From Altericroceibacterium indicum (GTDB lineage Bacteria; Pseudomonadota; Alphaproteobacteria; Sphingomonadales; Sphingomonadaceae), in assembly GCF_009828105.1 (NCBI RefSeq), contig NZ_WTYQ01000002.1:682001-746000 (forward strand): a stretch of 64,000 nucleotides of DNA. The letters are read 5' to 3'. This document shows positions 1-8,490 of the stretch, piece after piece (position 1 is the stretch's first letter; each line of letters starts with the position of its first letter). Below the pieces are notes generated by a model, which was not told the origin of the DNA, did not search any database, and saw only the letters and a list, made by a program, of their open reading frames with translations. Made by a program: the position numbers and the translations under genes.

Positions 1-814
1 TCTGGCAACAGATGACATCACCCGGCTGGCCAATTGCGACATATTGCTAATGGTGACACCCGCCCAGAAAATGGGCGAAGTGCTGTCTTCCATGCCGCAT
101 TTTCCGCAAGACATCGTGCTGTGCTCCAAAGGCATAGAAGCCGGCACCTTCCGCCTGATGAACGATGTAGCACGCGCCCTTGCCCCTGCGAGCGATATCG
201 CGGTTCTTTCCGGACCGACCTTCGCACATGAAGTGGTCGCCGGGATGCCCACGGCTGTAACGCTGGCCTGCGGCGGCGGGGAAGCGCAATGGAACCGCAT
301 TTCCAGCACGATCGCCCGGCCTCATTTTCGCCCCTATTACTCCGATGACCTTGCCGGTGCTGAAATTGGCGGCGCGGTGAAGAATGTTCTCGCCATTGCC
401 TGCGGGGTGGTGGAAGGCCTCAAGCTGGGACAGAATGCCCGCGCCGCGCTCATCGCGCGTGGTTATGCTGAAATGATGCGGTTTGGCGAAGCTCTGGGGG
501 CAGATCGCGACACATTAGCAGGCTTATGCGGGTTAGGAGACCTTGTGCTGACCTGCTCTTCCACGGCCAGCCGCAATTTCTCGCTCGGCAAGGCGCTTGG
601 TGAAGGGCATAGCCCGGAAGAACTCATGACGGACCGCCGAACTGTGGCAGAAGGCGCCTATACGGCACCGGTTTTGCGTGAACTTGCCGGACAGCACAAT
701 GTAGCTATGCCAATCACTGAAGCTGTCTGCCGCCTGCTTGAAGGTGGTGCAGCACGTGATCTGGCTTCCAGCCTTCTATCGCGCCCGCTGACTTCGGAAG
801 GCCCATCCGCTTGA
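1..814 (+). CDS. gpsA: Glycerol-3-phosphate dehydrogenase [NAD(P)+], 5'-truncated by the window edge
   Basis: The reading frame is open from base 2 to the stop at 812-814 and gives about 270 residues. The family is usually about 330, so roughly the first 60 residues, including the Rossmann GxGxxG, lie outside the window. The family reduces dihydroxyacetone phosphate to sn-glycerol 3-phosphate in the cytosol, for phospholipid synthesis. Visible signatures are SGPTFAHEV, the catalytic-lysine segment GAVKNVLAIACG, and AGLCGLGDLVLTC in the C-terminal helical domain. The stop overlaps the TTG start of the next gene by 4 bases (TTGA), so the flippase is probably translationally coupled. Confidence 0.95.
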   Translation, partial: LATDDITRLANCDILLMVTPAQKMGEVLSSMPHFPQDIVLCSKGIEAGTFRLMNDVARALAPASDIAVLSGPTFAHEVVAGMPTAVTLACGGGEAQWNRISSTIARPHFRPYYSDDLAGAEIGGAVKNVLAIACGVVEGLKLGQNARAALIARGYAEMMRFGEALGADRDTLAGLCGLGDLVLTCSSTASRNFSLGKALGEGHSPEELMTDRRTVAEGAYTAPVLRELAGQHNVAMPITEAVCRLLEGGAARDLASSLLSRPLTSEGPSA

Positions 815-2346
815 ACGAAAAACCAGCGCCTGTCACGGACTCCGGATCGAAGGATTCCGGCGATATTGCAGCTCTGGCAAAGGGCGGCCGGACGAATTTC
901 TTCGGCTTTCTGTTGCGCCTTGTTGCGCGGTTGCCATTCCTGTTCATCGGTGGCCGTATGTATGGCGCGGATTCGCTGGGCCGTTTTGCTTCTGCGCTGA
1001 TCATTGTCGAACTGGTCGCCATGGTCTGCACCATCGGTGAAAAGCGCGGATTGGCACAGCGTTTATCCGAAAATGATTGTGACGAAGATGACCGCAGAGG
1101 CGGCGTTGCCTCCGGGGTCGTTTGCGACGGGATGCTGGCAGCTCTCATTCTGGGCAGTATTGCGGGCCTGTTCCTCTGGCTTGTGCCGGCACCGATGTTT
1201 CCCAGCGGCGAATATACGGAACTGGACAGGCTGCTTGTTCTTGCCATCCCAGCGCTGGCACTGACCGAAATCCTGTTGGCAGCCCAAGCCTATCGCTATG
1301 ACATCGCCACCACTGTCCGCTCACGTGCGGTGGTGGAGCCATGGACGATTTCGATCATGGCAGGCTTGCTGTTCTTCGTATTGCCGGAAGGCGGCTTGTC
1401 GCTGGCTTATCTCGCGTCGATCTATGCCGCATTGTTGACCGCTGCAATTCCTTTCCTGCGCCGCTATGGCCTGCCCCAAAACTGGTCGCCAAGTTTCACC
1501 AGAATGCGCGCCCTGACTGTTCGCGGTTTGCCGCTGACCGGAGCAGATACGATCGAATGGGGCACCCGCCGGCTCGACATTTTCATTCTCGGCCTGTTCG
1601 CCTCGCCTGCTGCGGTGGGCGTCTATTACGTTGCGCAACAAGTCGCCAGCCTGCCACAAAAACTCAAAACCAGCTTTGAGCCGATTCTGGGCCCGGTCAT
1701 TACCCGCAAGCTTAAAGAAAAAGACTATGCCGCGATTGCCCGGCAGGTCTGCCAGGTGGGCTTCTGGATCACCGCAGCACAGGCCGGCATAGCGCTTTCG
1801 CTTGGCATACCCGGCGAAGGGGTGATGGGCCTCGTCGGTCCGAATTTCGTTGGCGGAACCGGCGCACTGGGCTTCCTTCTAGCCGCCGAAGTGGTAGCCG
1901 CCACCGCCGTCGTTTCAGAAGCCGCGCTGGTTTATGTCGCCAGACTGCGCAATTTGTGGATTTCCATCGGCACCATTGTTTTGCAGGCGCTTCTCACTGT
2001 GGTCGTGATGCTGCTGGCTGACGCCTATGATCTGAGCGACCTCTACCGTGCTGGCGGTGCCGCGCTGGCCCTGATGCTGGCACTGGGCGCTTCTTCTTTG
2101 GCGAAAGCGCTTCTGCTTGGTCACATCCTTGGAGAATCGATCAACAATTGGCGCTGGTCATTGCTCTATGCCGTAGCCGTCGCTTGCGCCGTCGGGTTCC
2201 TTGTTACGCGCTTGCCGGAATGGGCGGAACTGGCCTTTGGCATTCCATTAATTCTGCTGTCTTATGGCTTTATTGTCTGGAAAAAAGGTTTCGGCCCTGA
2301 AGACCGCATGTTGTTTCGTAAAAAGATCGAAACAGCGGACGAATAG
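811..2346 (+). CDS. Polysaccharide/lipid flippase-like membrane protein (MOP superfamily)
   Basis: This 511-residue, strongly hydrophobic protein has about 12-14 predicted membrane segments. A short hydrophilic N-terminus precedes the segment TNFFGFLLRLVARLPFLF. The order of helices and the mid-protein segment VGVYYVAQQVASLPQKLKTS resemble oligosaccharide flippases (Wzx/MATE-like, MOP superfamily), which move lipid-linked sugars or similar substrates across the inner membrane. The TTG start overlaps the gpsA stop; no other start lies near this junction. The neighbouring gpsA makes a phospholipid precursor, but that does not identify the substrate. No glycosyltransferase is adjacent, so the cargo is unknown. 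Confidence 0.75.
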   Translation: MNEKPAPVTDSGSKDSGDIAALAKGGRTNFFGFLLRLVARLPFLFIGGRMYGADSLGRFASALIIVELVAMVCTIGEKRGLAQRLSENDCDEDDRRGGVASGVVCDGMLAALILGSIAGLFLWLVPAPMFPSGEYTELDRLLVLAIPALALTEILLAAQAYRYDIATTVRSRAVVEPWTISIMAGLLFFVLPEGGLSLAYLASIYAALLTAAIPFLRRYGLPQNWSPSFTRMRALTVRGLPLTGADTIEWGTRRLDIFILGLFASPAAVGVYYVAQQVASLPQKLKTSFEPILGPVITRKLKEKDYAAIARQVCQVGFWITAAQAGIALSLGIPGEGVMGLVGPNFVGGTGALGFLLAAEVVAATAVVSEAALVYVARLRNLWISIGTIVLQALLTVVVMLLADAYDLSDLYRAGGAALALMLALGASSLAKALLLGHILGESINNWRWSLLYAVAVACAVGFLVTRLPEWAELAFGIPLILLSYGFIVWKKGFGPEDRMLFRKKIETADE

Positions 2347-2375
2347 ACTGGATTCAATATTCAGCCATCATTCAC

Positions 2376-2412
2376 CCCCTCATATTGATTTTACAGATAT
2401 TGCAATGAGGGG
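2376..2412 (+). promoter_or_regulatory. Hairpin that pairs with the ribosome-binding site of the VWA lipoprotein gene
   Basis: CCCCTCAT (2376-2383) is perfectly complementary to ATGAGGGG (2405-2412). The right arm contains the GAGGGG Shine-Dalgarno-like sequence just before the start codon at 2418. Folding would hide the ribosome-binding site. That it acts as a translational switch is inference from pairing alone. Confidence 0.4.
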
Positions 2413-2417
2413 ATGGA

Positions 2418-4031
2418 ATGATGCGTAAAGGTTCACTGGCTATCAGTACATTTGCTTTGGTGCTGACCGCTTGTGCTACAAACGGTGGGCAAGATGTCAC
2501 AGTAACGGGGCATCGTGCCGATTCGAGCCATACGGAAAACCTACCGCCTCCGCCGCCACCACCTCCAGCCCTGATCCGTGCCGCGCCTGTGCAAGGCGCG
2601 TATATTCCGGCGGTTCAGATCCCGCAAAATCCGGGCCGCGAGCGCTATGAGGGTGAAGAGGTGTCTCCGGTTCACCTTGTTGCACAAGAGCCGGTTTCAA
2701 CCTTCTCCGTCGATGTCGATACAGGGGCTTATGCCAACACCCGCCGCATATTGATGCTGGGCCAAAAGCCCCCGCAAGATGCTGTGCGGACTGAAGAACT
2801 GATCAATTATTTTCGCTACGATTATCCGGCCCCACAAAATCGCGAGGTGCCTTTCACCGTCAGCACCGATCTGGCGATGACCCCATGGAACCCGGACACC
2901 CGCCTCCTGCGGATCGGATTGCGCGGCTATGACCTTCCGCGAGACAATCGCCCCCCTGCCAATCTGGTATTCCTGCTGGACGTATCCGGTTCCATGTCCA
3001 GTGCAGACAAATTGCCGCTGGTGAAGTCTGCCCTCACCAAACTGGCAGACAATTTGCGCGCTCAGGACCGGGTTTCGATTGTTGTCTATGCAGGTGCTGC
3101 CGGGGTGGTCCTTGACCCCACAAATGACAAGCGCAAAATCCGGCGCGCGCTCGATGCGCTCAATGCTGGTGGGTCCACCGCTGGTGGCGCTGGCTTGCAG
3201 CTGGCCTATAATATTGCGGAAGACAATCTGATCGAAGGCGGTGTGAACCGGATTATTCTGGCGACCGATGGCGATTTCAATGTCGGCATCCGCGATCCGG
3301 ATGCCTTGATCGAACTGGTCGAGAAAGAGCGTGATCGCGGGATCACTTTGACGACGCTTGGCTTCGGCACCGGCAATTACAATGAAGCGATGATGGAACA
3401 GATCGCCGATCATGGAAACGGCAATTACGCCTATATCGACAGCGCGATGGAGGCGGAGAAAGTGCTGGTCGATGAAATGTCTTCCACCTTGTTCACCATC
3501 GCCAAGGACGTGAAGATTCAAGTAGAGTTCAATCCGGCAAAGATCAGCCAATATCGCCTGATCGGCTATGAAAACCGCGCTCTGCGGGAAGAAGATTTCG
3601 CTAATGATGCAGTGGATGCGGGCGATATCGGCGCCGGGCATCAGGTCACCGCATTATATGAAGTGGTCATGGCCGGAACCAAAGGCTGGGTTGCACCACG
3701 CCGGTACGAACCTGCGGCACCGGCAGCTGACAGTTCCAGCAACAGCGAGCTGGCTTTTGTAAAGCTACGTTACAAGCTTCCGAATGGAGAGGTTTCGAAA
3801 CTGATCGAACGGCCTGTGCCAAGCGCTATGCTCTACACAGCGCGCCCGGCAGCAGGCGACATGGCCTTTGTCGCAGCTGTGGCCGCCTATGGCCAGAAAT
3901 TGCGCGGAGACCCTATGCTCGCACAATTTACCTATGATGATATCGAAAAACTTGCCGGCACGCCGAGCGATTTCTGGCGGCAGGAATTTGTTCAACTCGT
4001 CAAAATAGCAGATAGCCTCGACGGAAGGTGA
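2418..4031 (+). CDS. VWA-domain lipoprotein of the YfbK type
   Basis: This 537-residue protein begins with a lipoprotein signal peptide (lipobox LTAC, Cys19) and a proline-rich stretch at residues 43-50. It is therefore probably membrane-anchored and faces the periplasm. A conserved YfbK-type N-terminal region (about 90-170) precedes a von Willebrand factor A domain. The MIDAS motif DVSGSMS starts at residue 188 and TDGDFNVG supplies the later metal-site Asp. The C-terminal part resembles the DUF3520 region of the YfbK family. The molecular role of the family is unknown; VWA domains usually bind proteins through a metal ion. ATG codons at 2418 and 2421 are both possible starts. It overlaps the next gene by 4 bases (GTGA), suggesting one cell-envelope operon. 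Confidence 0.85.
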   Translation: MMRKGSLAISTFALVLTACATNGGQDVTVTGHRADSSHTENLPPPPPPPPALIRAAPVQGAYIPAVQIPQNPGRERYEGEEVSPVHLVAQEPVSTFSVDVDTGAYANTRRILMLGQKPPQDAVRTEELINYFRYDYPAPQNREVPFTVSTDLAMTPWNPDTRLLRIGLRGYDLPRDNRPPANLVFLLDVSGSMSSADKLPLVKSALTKLADNLRAQDRVSIVVYAGAAGVVLDPTNDKRKIRRALDALNAGGSTAGGAGLQLAYNIAEDNLIEGGVNRIILATDGDFNVGIRDPDALIELVEKERDRGITLTTLGFGTGNYNEAMMEQIADHGNGNYAYIDSAMEAEKVLVDEMSSTLFTIAKDVKIQVEFNPAKISQYRLIGYENRALREEDFANDAVDAGDIGAGHQVTALYEVVMAGTKGWVAPRRYEPAAPAADSSSNSELAFVKLRYKLPNGEVSKLIERPVPSAMLYTARPAAGDMAFVAAVAAYGQKLRGDPMLAQFTYDDIEKLAGTPSDFWRQEFVQLVKIADSLDGR

Positions 4032-4798
4032 GATTGCAGGCTATGGTCTGGCCCATGCTTCACAGACCTTTGTTAGCCATCCTAATCGGTAGCCTTGCTG
4101 TTTTTGTTCTGGCGATTCTCGGCGGTAGATTGACCGGTCCAACGATTACCGATGAACTGTCGCGCCGCGCTGAAGCAGCAATTGCCGAGGCAGGTGGCAA
4201 AGGTGTCGTGACAGCCGTTTTCCGCTCTCCCGGTGGGGCGCCCAGCCGCCATCCGGTCCTTGAAGGGGGAGAAGGATTGAATGAAAAGAAGCGCGACCAG
4301 ATTGCAAAGGCTGTTGCCCGAACCAAAGGGGTCGGCGGCATAAGCTGGGCCGATGGGAACGGCCTTGCAGAAGGCGGTGAACCGCCCATCAATCCGCGCC
4401 ACTGCCAGGATGATGTCAGAGCGCTATTGGCAGCCCGGACTATCCGGTTTGAAGAATCATCGGCAACCATCCAACCATCGAGCGTCAGCTTGATTGATGA
4501 AGTGGCCAAAGCCCTGCGCCCGTGCCTTGGCAGCGTTGTTCTGGTGACAGGGCACACCGACAAATCAGGGCCGGAAAAGCTCAATCAAATCCTATCACGC
4601 GACCGTGCCGAAAGCGTGCGCAATGCTCTGATTGCCAGAGGGTTGCCAGAAGATAGCATCCGCGCCGAAGGGGTTGGCTCCGCTGTTCCTGTTGATGGGT
4701 TGAACCCAGCTGACCCAGCCAATCGCCGAATTGACTTCGAAGTCATTCAAACGGCAAAAATCAAACCGACACCCGTCGATACACCTGGCCCGCACTAA
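4028..4798 (+). CDS. OmpA-family protein with N-terminal membrane anchor
   Basis: Translation from the GTG at 4028 gives 256 residues; an in-frame ATG at 4043 would give 251. A single N-terminal membrane segment (LLAILIGSLAVFVLAILGG) is followed by a region around residues 50-110 that weakly resembles a BON domain. A C-terminal OmpA-like domain (about 145-245) has TGHTDKSG and NRRIDFEV, the motifs that contact meso-diaminopimelate in peptidoglycan. It is probably an inner-membrane-anchored periplasmic protein that binds the wall. The GTGA overlap with the VWA lipoprotein gene suggests they act together. The exact function is not recognised. Confidence 0.8.
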   Translation: MRLQAMVWPMLHRPLLAILIGSLAVFVLAILGGRLTGPTITDELSRRAEAAIAEAGGKGVVTAVFRSPGGAPSRHPVLEGGEGLNEKKRDQIAKAVARTKGVGGISWADGNGLAEGGEPPINPRHCQDDVRALLAARTIRFEESSATIQPSSVSLIDEVAKALRPCLGSVVLVTGHTDKSGPEKLNQILSRDRAESVRNALIARGLPEDSIRAEGVGSAVPVDGLNPADPANRRIDFEVIQTAKIKPTPVDTPGPH

Positions 4799-4884
4799 GA
4801 CCAATATTCGTCACCTGACGGGGAACTTGGCTAAAGCCGCCACAGCTTCTAAGGACAGTCGGGAAATCAAAGGAGTTGCGTTCA

Positions 4885-5004
4885 GTGCCAATCTGGCTGG
4901 AATTATTCGTCTTGCTGTGGGTGACCTTCATGGTCGGGCTCGCGCTGGGCTGGATGATATGGGGACGCAGCCCAGACACGGTCGGGAGCACTGACAATGA
5001 CTGA
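4885..5004 (+). CDS. Small membrane protein of 39 residues
   Basis: A GTG at 4885 opens a 39-codon frame ending in TGA at 5002-5004. A strong Shine-Dalgarno sequence (AAAGGAG, ending at 4875) lies 9 bases upstream. The predicted product has one hydrophobic helix (residues about 3-26, beginning PIWLELFVLLWVTFMVGLAL) and a short polar tail. Its end overlaps the ATG of the next gene by 8 bases (ATGACTGA), which implies coupled translation with the helix-hairpin-helix protein. I do not recognise the family. The good ribosome-binding site, the helix and the overlap together support a real gene. Confidence 0.6.
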   Translation: MPIWLELFVLLWVTFMVGLALGWMIWGRSPDTVGSTDND

Positions 5005-5608
5005 ATTGATCCAGCAGAACTGGATTTTCTTCCTTATCGCCCTTGCCATCGGGATTGCCGTGGCCTGGTGGATTTTCGTCGCTTCACGTAAGACGACCAT
5101 CCAGAAAGACGGCGACACAGAAGCGGCTGGTGAAGGCACCCGTGCCAAGCGCAACCAAGCGCTGATCGATGCGTCACCAGCTAATTTCGCCGCCGAAATT
5201 CCGCCCACAACACCCATCGGCATGGCCGGAGCGGGTGAAGCTGTTGCCGCAGCGGCAGAAGCTGCCAAAGTGGCTCCCGAGGCTACGCAAGACCACGATG
5301 CGGAAGTCGCGCCCCCTGCCCCCGTCGCTACCCCGGCACCAACCAGCCCGCAACCAGCTGCCTCCGCTGAGGGCGACGATCTGACCCGGATCAAAGGTGT
5401 CGGCCCCAAGCTGAGCGCTCACCTTGCCGGGCTTGGGATCTCCACTTTTGCCCAGATTGCCGCATGGGACGATGCCGAAATTGATCGGATTGACGCGCAA
5501 CTTGGTCGCTTTGAAGGCCGCATCCGGCGCGATAACTGGCCAGAACAAGCACGTTTTCTAGCCCAGAATGACACTGCTGGTTTTGAGGCGAAATTTGGCA
5601 AGGTTTAA
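4997..5608 (+). CDS. Membrane-anchored helix-hairpin-helix protein
   Basis: This 203-residue protein has an N-terminal membrane helix (about residues 8-28), an Ala/Pro/Glu-rich low-complexity linker (about 45-125), and a C-terminal domain of about 75 residues beginning DLTRIKGVGPKLSAHLAGLG. That domain resembles the predicted H3TH/helix-hairpin-helix domain annotated as 'flap endonuclease-1-like 5' DNA nuclease' (COG3743), also found attached to L21 or complex-I-related proteins. The hairpin motif KGVGPK usually binds nucleic acid backbone. I see no nuclease catalytic cluster, so enzymatic activity is doubtful. It is translationally coupled to the upstream microprotein. Confidence 0.7.
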   Translation: MTELIQQNWIFFLIALAIGIAVAWWIFVASRKTTIQKDGDTEAAGEGTRAKRNQALIDASPANFAAEIPPTTPIGMAGAGEAVAAAAEAAKVAPEATQDHDAEVAPPAPVATPAPTSPQPAASAEGDDLTRIKGVGPKLSAHLAGLGISTFAQIAAWDDAEIDRIDAQLGRFEGRIRRDNWPEQARFLAQNDTAGFEAKFGKV

Positions 5609-5720
5609 GGCCTTATCGACCGTTTCAGACGCCGCCAAACCGCCTGAAACGGGAACTTATGGGACCGTGCCCCATTCTTTTACTGAACAAACTGCCAGTA
5701 AGGCAGGGAAGAGTAGGAAT

Positions 5721-6110
5721 ATGGCGCTTAAGATTGATAATCTCAGCCGGCCCACGGTCTTGGTTGTAGAGGATGAATTCATCATCGCTCTTGACCTGTC
5801 TGAAACTGTTCGGGATCTCGGCTATACGCTGGAAGGCCCTTATGCTGACACGGAAAACGCCTTTGTAGCGATTGATCGTGTCATGCCTGATTGTGCGATA
5901 TTGGATATCAGAACGGCAGATGGAGAAGTCTACCCGCTTGCTGATACGCTCACAGAAGCAGGTGTGCCGATCATTTTCCATTCCGGGCACGTACAACCGG
6001 AACATATCGCAACGCGTTATCCGCATGCCGTGGCTTGCACAAAACCATGCCCACCTGATCGGTTGGTGAAAGTTTTGGAAGAAGCGATGCACCGCAAGGT
6101 GCAACACTAA
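5721..6110 (+). CDS. Stand-alone response-regulator receiver protein
   Basis: The ATG at 5721 follows TAGGAAT and gives 129 residues starting MALKIDNLSRP. An upstream in-frame start at 5568 would run into the previous gene and is disfavoured. The product is a single CheY-like receiver domain: acidic pair in VVEDEF, phospho-acceptor Asp in CAILDIRTADGE, Ser in IIFHSGH (the usual Thr/Ser position), and KPCPPD with the conserved Lys. It has no output domain. Such single-domain receivers are common in alphaproteobacteria and may act as phosphate sinks or protein-binding switches. Its partner kinase is not evident here. Confidence 0.85.
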   Translation: MALKIDNLSRPTVLVVEDEFIIALDLSETVRDLGYTLEGPYADTENAFVAIDRVMPDCAILDIRTADGEVYPLADTLTEAGVPIIFHSGHVQPEHIATRYPHAVACTKPCPPDRLVKVLEEAMHRKVQH

Positions 6111-6136
6111 ACGCCTAATCGCGATAGTTGGCATAG

Positions 6137-6176
6137 AAAAGGCCCGGCGAGGATATTCCCCGTCGGGCCTTTTGTT
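6137..6176. terminator. Bidirectional rho-independent terminator
   Basis: Complementary arms AAAAGGCCCGGCG and CGTCGGGCCTTTT (one G/A mismatch) enclose a short loop. A-run and T-run flanks allow termination on both strands. It sits between the convergent receiver gene and ferA. Confidence 0.85.
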
Positions 6177-6193
6177 TATTCATCAGGTGAATA

Positions 6194-8338
6194 TTAGTCC
6201 TGTTCAACCAGCATCAGCGCATCGAGCGCCACAACGCCTTCACCCTTGGGGTGAATGATCACCGGGTTGAGGTCAATTTCACGGATGGCAGAATTGCCAT
6301 TCATGACCTGCCCTATCTGTACGATCAGTTGAGCCAAGGCATCTACATCCAGTGCTGGTGAGCCACGGTAACCTTGAAGGATGGCTGCCTGTTTCAATTC
6401 CAGCAGGCCAGCCTTGACCTGATCTACACCCAAATCAGGCGTGAAGAGCTTAACATCCTGAAGGATCTCAGCAGTCACGCCGCCAAAGCCAGCGAGCACA
6501 ATCGGCCCCCACTGCGGATCATTCTTGGCACCAACGATCATTTCGGTGCCCATCTTGCCCATGGCTTCAATCAGAACACCATCAAGCTGGATCGCAGCAT
6601 TATAGGCTTCGACATTCTTGAATATCTGACCGAAAGCAGTGCGCACATCATCGGCAGTTTTCAGGTTGAGCAGCACGCCGCCAGCGTCGCTCTTATGCCC
6701 AAGATCAGCAGCCTGCGCCTTCATCACCACGGGATAGCCGATAGCATCAGCCGCCGCTGCAGCCTCATCGGCCGTTGCCGCAAACTGGCTGTTGGGGAAT
6801 GCCAGACCGAGTGGCTTCAGCAATTCCTTGGCCTTATATTCGGGCACAACACCGTTCAATGCATCAATGCCTGCCACAGTGAGGGGCTGGGCAGAGCGAT
6901 CCGTCAGATCACGCTTGGCAAGATCTGCAAGGCGAGAAATCGCCCGGTATGCGCGTTCCGTGCTTGGGAACCATGGAATACCGACCTTGCGCAATCCATC
7001 GATGTAATGTTGCGGAACAGTCGCGCCTTCATCCACCCCGGCAAAGACCAGAGGCTTTGTGAAGGAGCCATCCTGCAGCACCTTCATAATGGCCGGAAAT
7101 TTAATCTCCGATGTCACAGGATCAGACTGAATGATGGATGCAACCACCGAACCCACGCGATCATCTGCCAGCAAAGCAGTCAGCGATTTGGTATAAATCT
7201 CTGGCTCCGAAAGACCTGCCGCGGTGATGTCCAGCGGATTGGACACCGGCACAAATTCCGGCAGTGCAGCGCGCAATTCGGGGCTGTCTTCATCATGAAG
7301 TTCCAGCAATTGCAGGCCGATCTCTTCAGCAAGGTCAAAGGCCAGGCCTCGCAGAGCGCCGGATTCACCCAGCACCGCCATGCCTGTGCCGGGCAGGCTT
7401 GGGCAAGTCAGCGCGATGGTGAGAATATCGCCCAATTCTTCCAGCGTATCGGCAAAGATCACACCTTCACGCGTCAGCTTAGCCTTCATCAACTGGTAGT
7501 CACCAGCCATCGCGCCAGTATGGGTGGCAGCGCTTTCCTGTGCCTTGTTGGACTTCCCCGGATGCAGCATCACGATGGGCTTGCCTGCTGCACGCGCACG
7601 GCGGGCGGCACGGATAAAGGCTTCGGGACGGCGCAATGTCTCTACATACAGGCCGATGACATGTGTATCTTCATCATCCACCAGCCACTGGACGTAATCT
7701 TCAACACCGCTAGCGGCTTCATTGCCGGTGGAAACCGAGTGGCTGACATAGCATTCACGCGGATGCAGAACCGTCGCAAGAACGGCAGCAATGGCGCCTG
7801 ATTGCGATGCGATACCAACAGCGCGTGTGCCCTTGGGTGGGGTCTTCATATTGGTTTCAACGAAGGTCAGCGGCACGCGTTGAATATAGTTGGTGCACCC
7901 AAGGCAATTGGGGCCTTCAATCACCATCCCATATTGACGTGAGATTTCGCCGAGTTCGAGCTGTTCTTTCATGCCCTCTTCACCAGCTTCGGAAAAGCCG
8001 GCGGAATAGATTACCACTGCGCCACAACCGCGTTCCGCAAGCTGGCGCACAGTATCGAGCACGAAGGGACGCGGAATAGCAAGCACCGCACAATCCACAC
8101 CCTCAGGCAATTCCACCACTGAAGGATAGCATTTCAGCCCCTGAATTGCTTCACGCTTAGGATTGACCGGATAGATATCGCCATCGAATTCATACTGAAC
8201 GAGATTGTTGAGCAGCGTAGCCCCCAACGCACCGTGACGATCCGAAGCCCCAACCACCGCAACGCTTTTCGGGCGCAGCAAGCGGTCAATCTGTTCATTG
8301 GTGAAGCGAATACCGCTCATGGCAGCCATATCTCCCAT
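6194..8338 (-). CDS. ferA: Acyl-CoA synthetase (ADP-forming), probable feruloyl-CoA synthetase
   Basis: This 714-residue fused alpha/beta NDP-forming acyl-CoA synthetase has an N-terminal CoA-binding Rossmann domain (SVAVVGASDRHGALG), succinyl-CoA-ligase-like middle domains and a C-terminal ATP-grasp domain (about 500-714). His273 in ATHTGAMAG matches the phospho-histidine of the family. The superfamily includes acetate-CoA ligases. I prefer the FerA assignment because the gene lies directly downstream of a feruloyl-CoA hydratase/lyase and a divergent MarR gene, the fer arrangement known from Sphingobium SYK-6. The reaction would activate ferulate, p-coumarate and relatives to CoA thioesters. 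Internal ATGs at 8329 and 8320 are alternative starts. The 152-base gap to ferB holds a small TTTCCC/GGGAAA hairpin (8392-8410). Confidence 0.8.
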   Translation of the reverse strand: MGDMAAMSGIRFTNEQIDRLLRPKSVAVVGASDRHGALGATLLNNLVQYEFDGDIYPVNPKREAIQGLKCYPSVVELPEGVDCAVLAIPRPFVLDTVRQLAERGCGAVVIYSAGFSEAGEEGMKEQLELGEISRQYGMVIEGPNCLGCTNYIQRVPLTFVETNMKTPPKGTRAVGIASQSGAIAAVLATVLHPRECYVSHSVSTGNEAASGVEDYVQWLVDDEDTHVIGLYVETLRRPEAFIRAARRARAAGKPIVMLHPGKSNKAQESAATHTGAMAGDYQLMKAKLTREGVIFADTLEELGDILTIALTCPSLPGTGMAVLGESGALRGLAFDLAEEIGLQLLELHDEDSPELRAALPEFVPVSNPLDITAAGLSEPEIYTKSLTALLADDRVGSVVASIIQSDPVTSEIKFPAIMKVLQDGSFTKPLVFAGVDEGATVPQHYIDGLRKVGIPWFPSTERAYRAISRLADLAKRDLTDRSAQPLTVAGIDALNGVVPEYKAKELLKPLGLAFPNSQFAATADEAAAAADAIGYPVVMKAQAADLGHKSDAGGVLLNLKTADDVRTAFGQIFKNVEAYNAAIQLDGVLIEAMGKMGTEMIVGAKNDPQWGPIVLAGFGGVTAEILQDVKLFTPDLGVDQVKAGLLELKQAAILQGYRGSPALDVDALAQLIVQIGQVMNGNSAIREIDLNPVIIHPKGEGVVALDALMLVEQD

Positions 8339-8490
8339 ACAAAGCTAAACCCGCGTCTCCTCTAAAGACCCGGGGTGATCAATTGTTGCACTTTCCCTAA
8401 AACGGGGAAATAGCGCAAACAAGTGTCCATTCGGACATAGTCAAAACAAAGCATGGGCCGAGGTGGATAACCTCGACCCATATAACGGAC

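Noticed and set aside
2697-3641. Open frame of 314 codons antisense to the VWA lipoprotein gene
   Set aside because: No domain, ribosome-binding site or promoter was visible; the sense frame has clear VWA motifs.
5568-5720. Upstream start extending the receiver protein by 51 residues
   Set aside because: It overlaps the end of the helix-hairpin-helix gene and adds sequence without receiver similarity; the ATG at 5721 has its own ribosome-binding site.
4799-5720. EcfG general-stress promoters (GGAAC words near 4821 and 5650)
   Set aside because: GGAAC is present but no CGTT element occurs at the required 16-17 base spacing.
6374-7801. Long open frame of 475 codons on the plus strand inside ferA
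   Set aside because: It lies entirely antisense to a well-conserved acyl-CoA synthetase, and its translation shows no recognisable domain and is unusually rich in His, Gln and Cys, as expected for an antisense reading.
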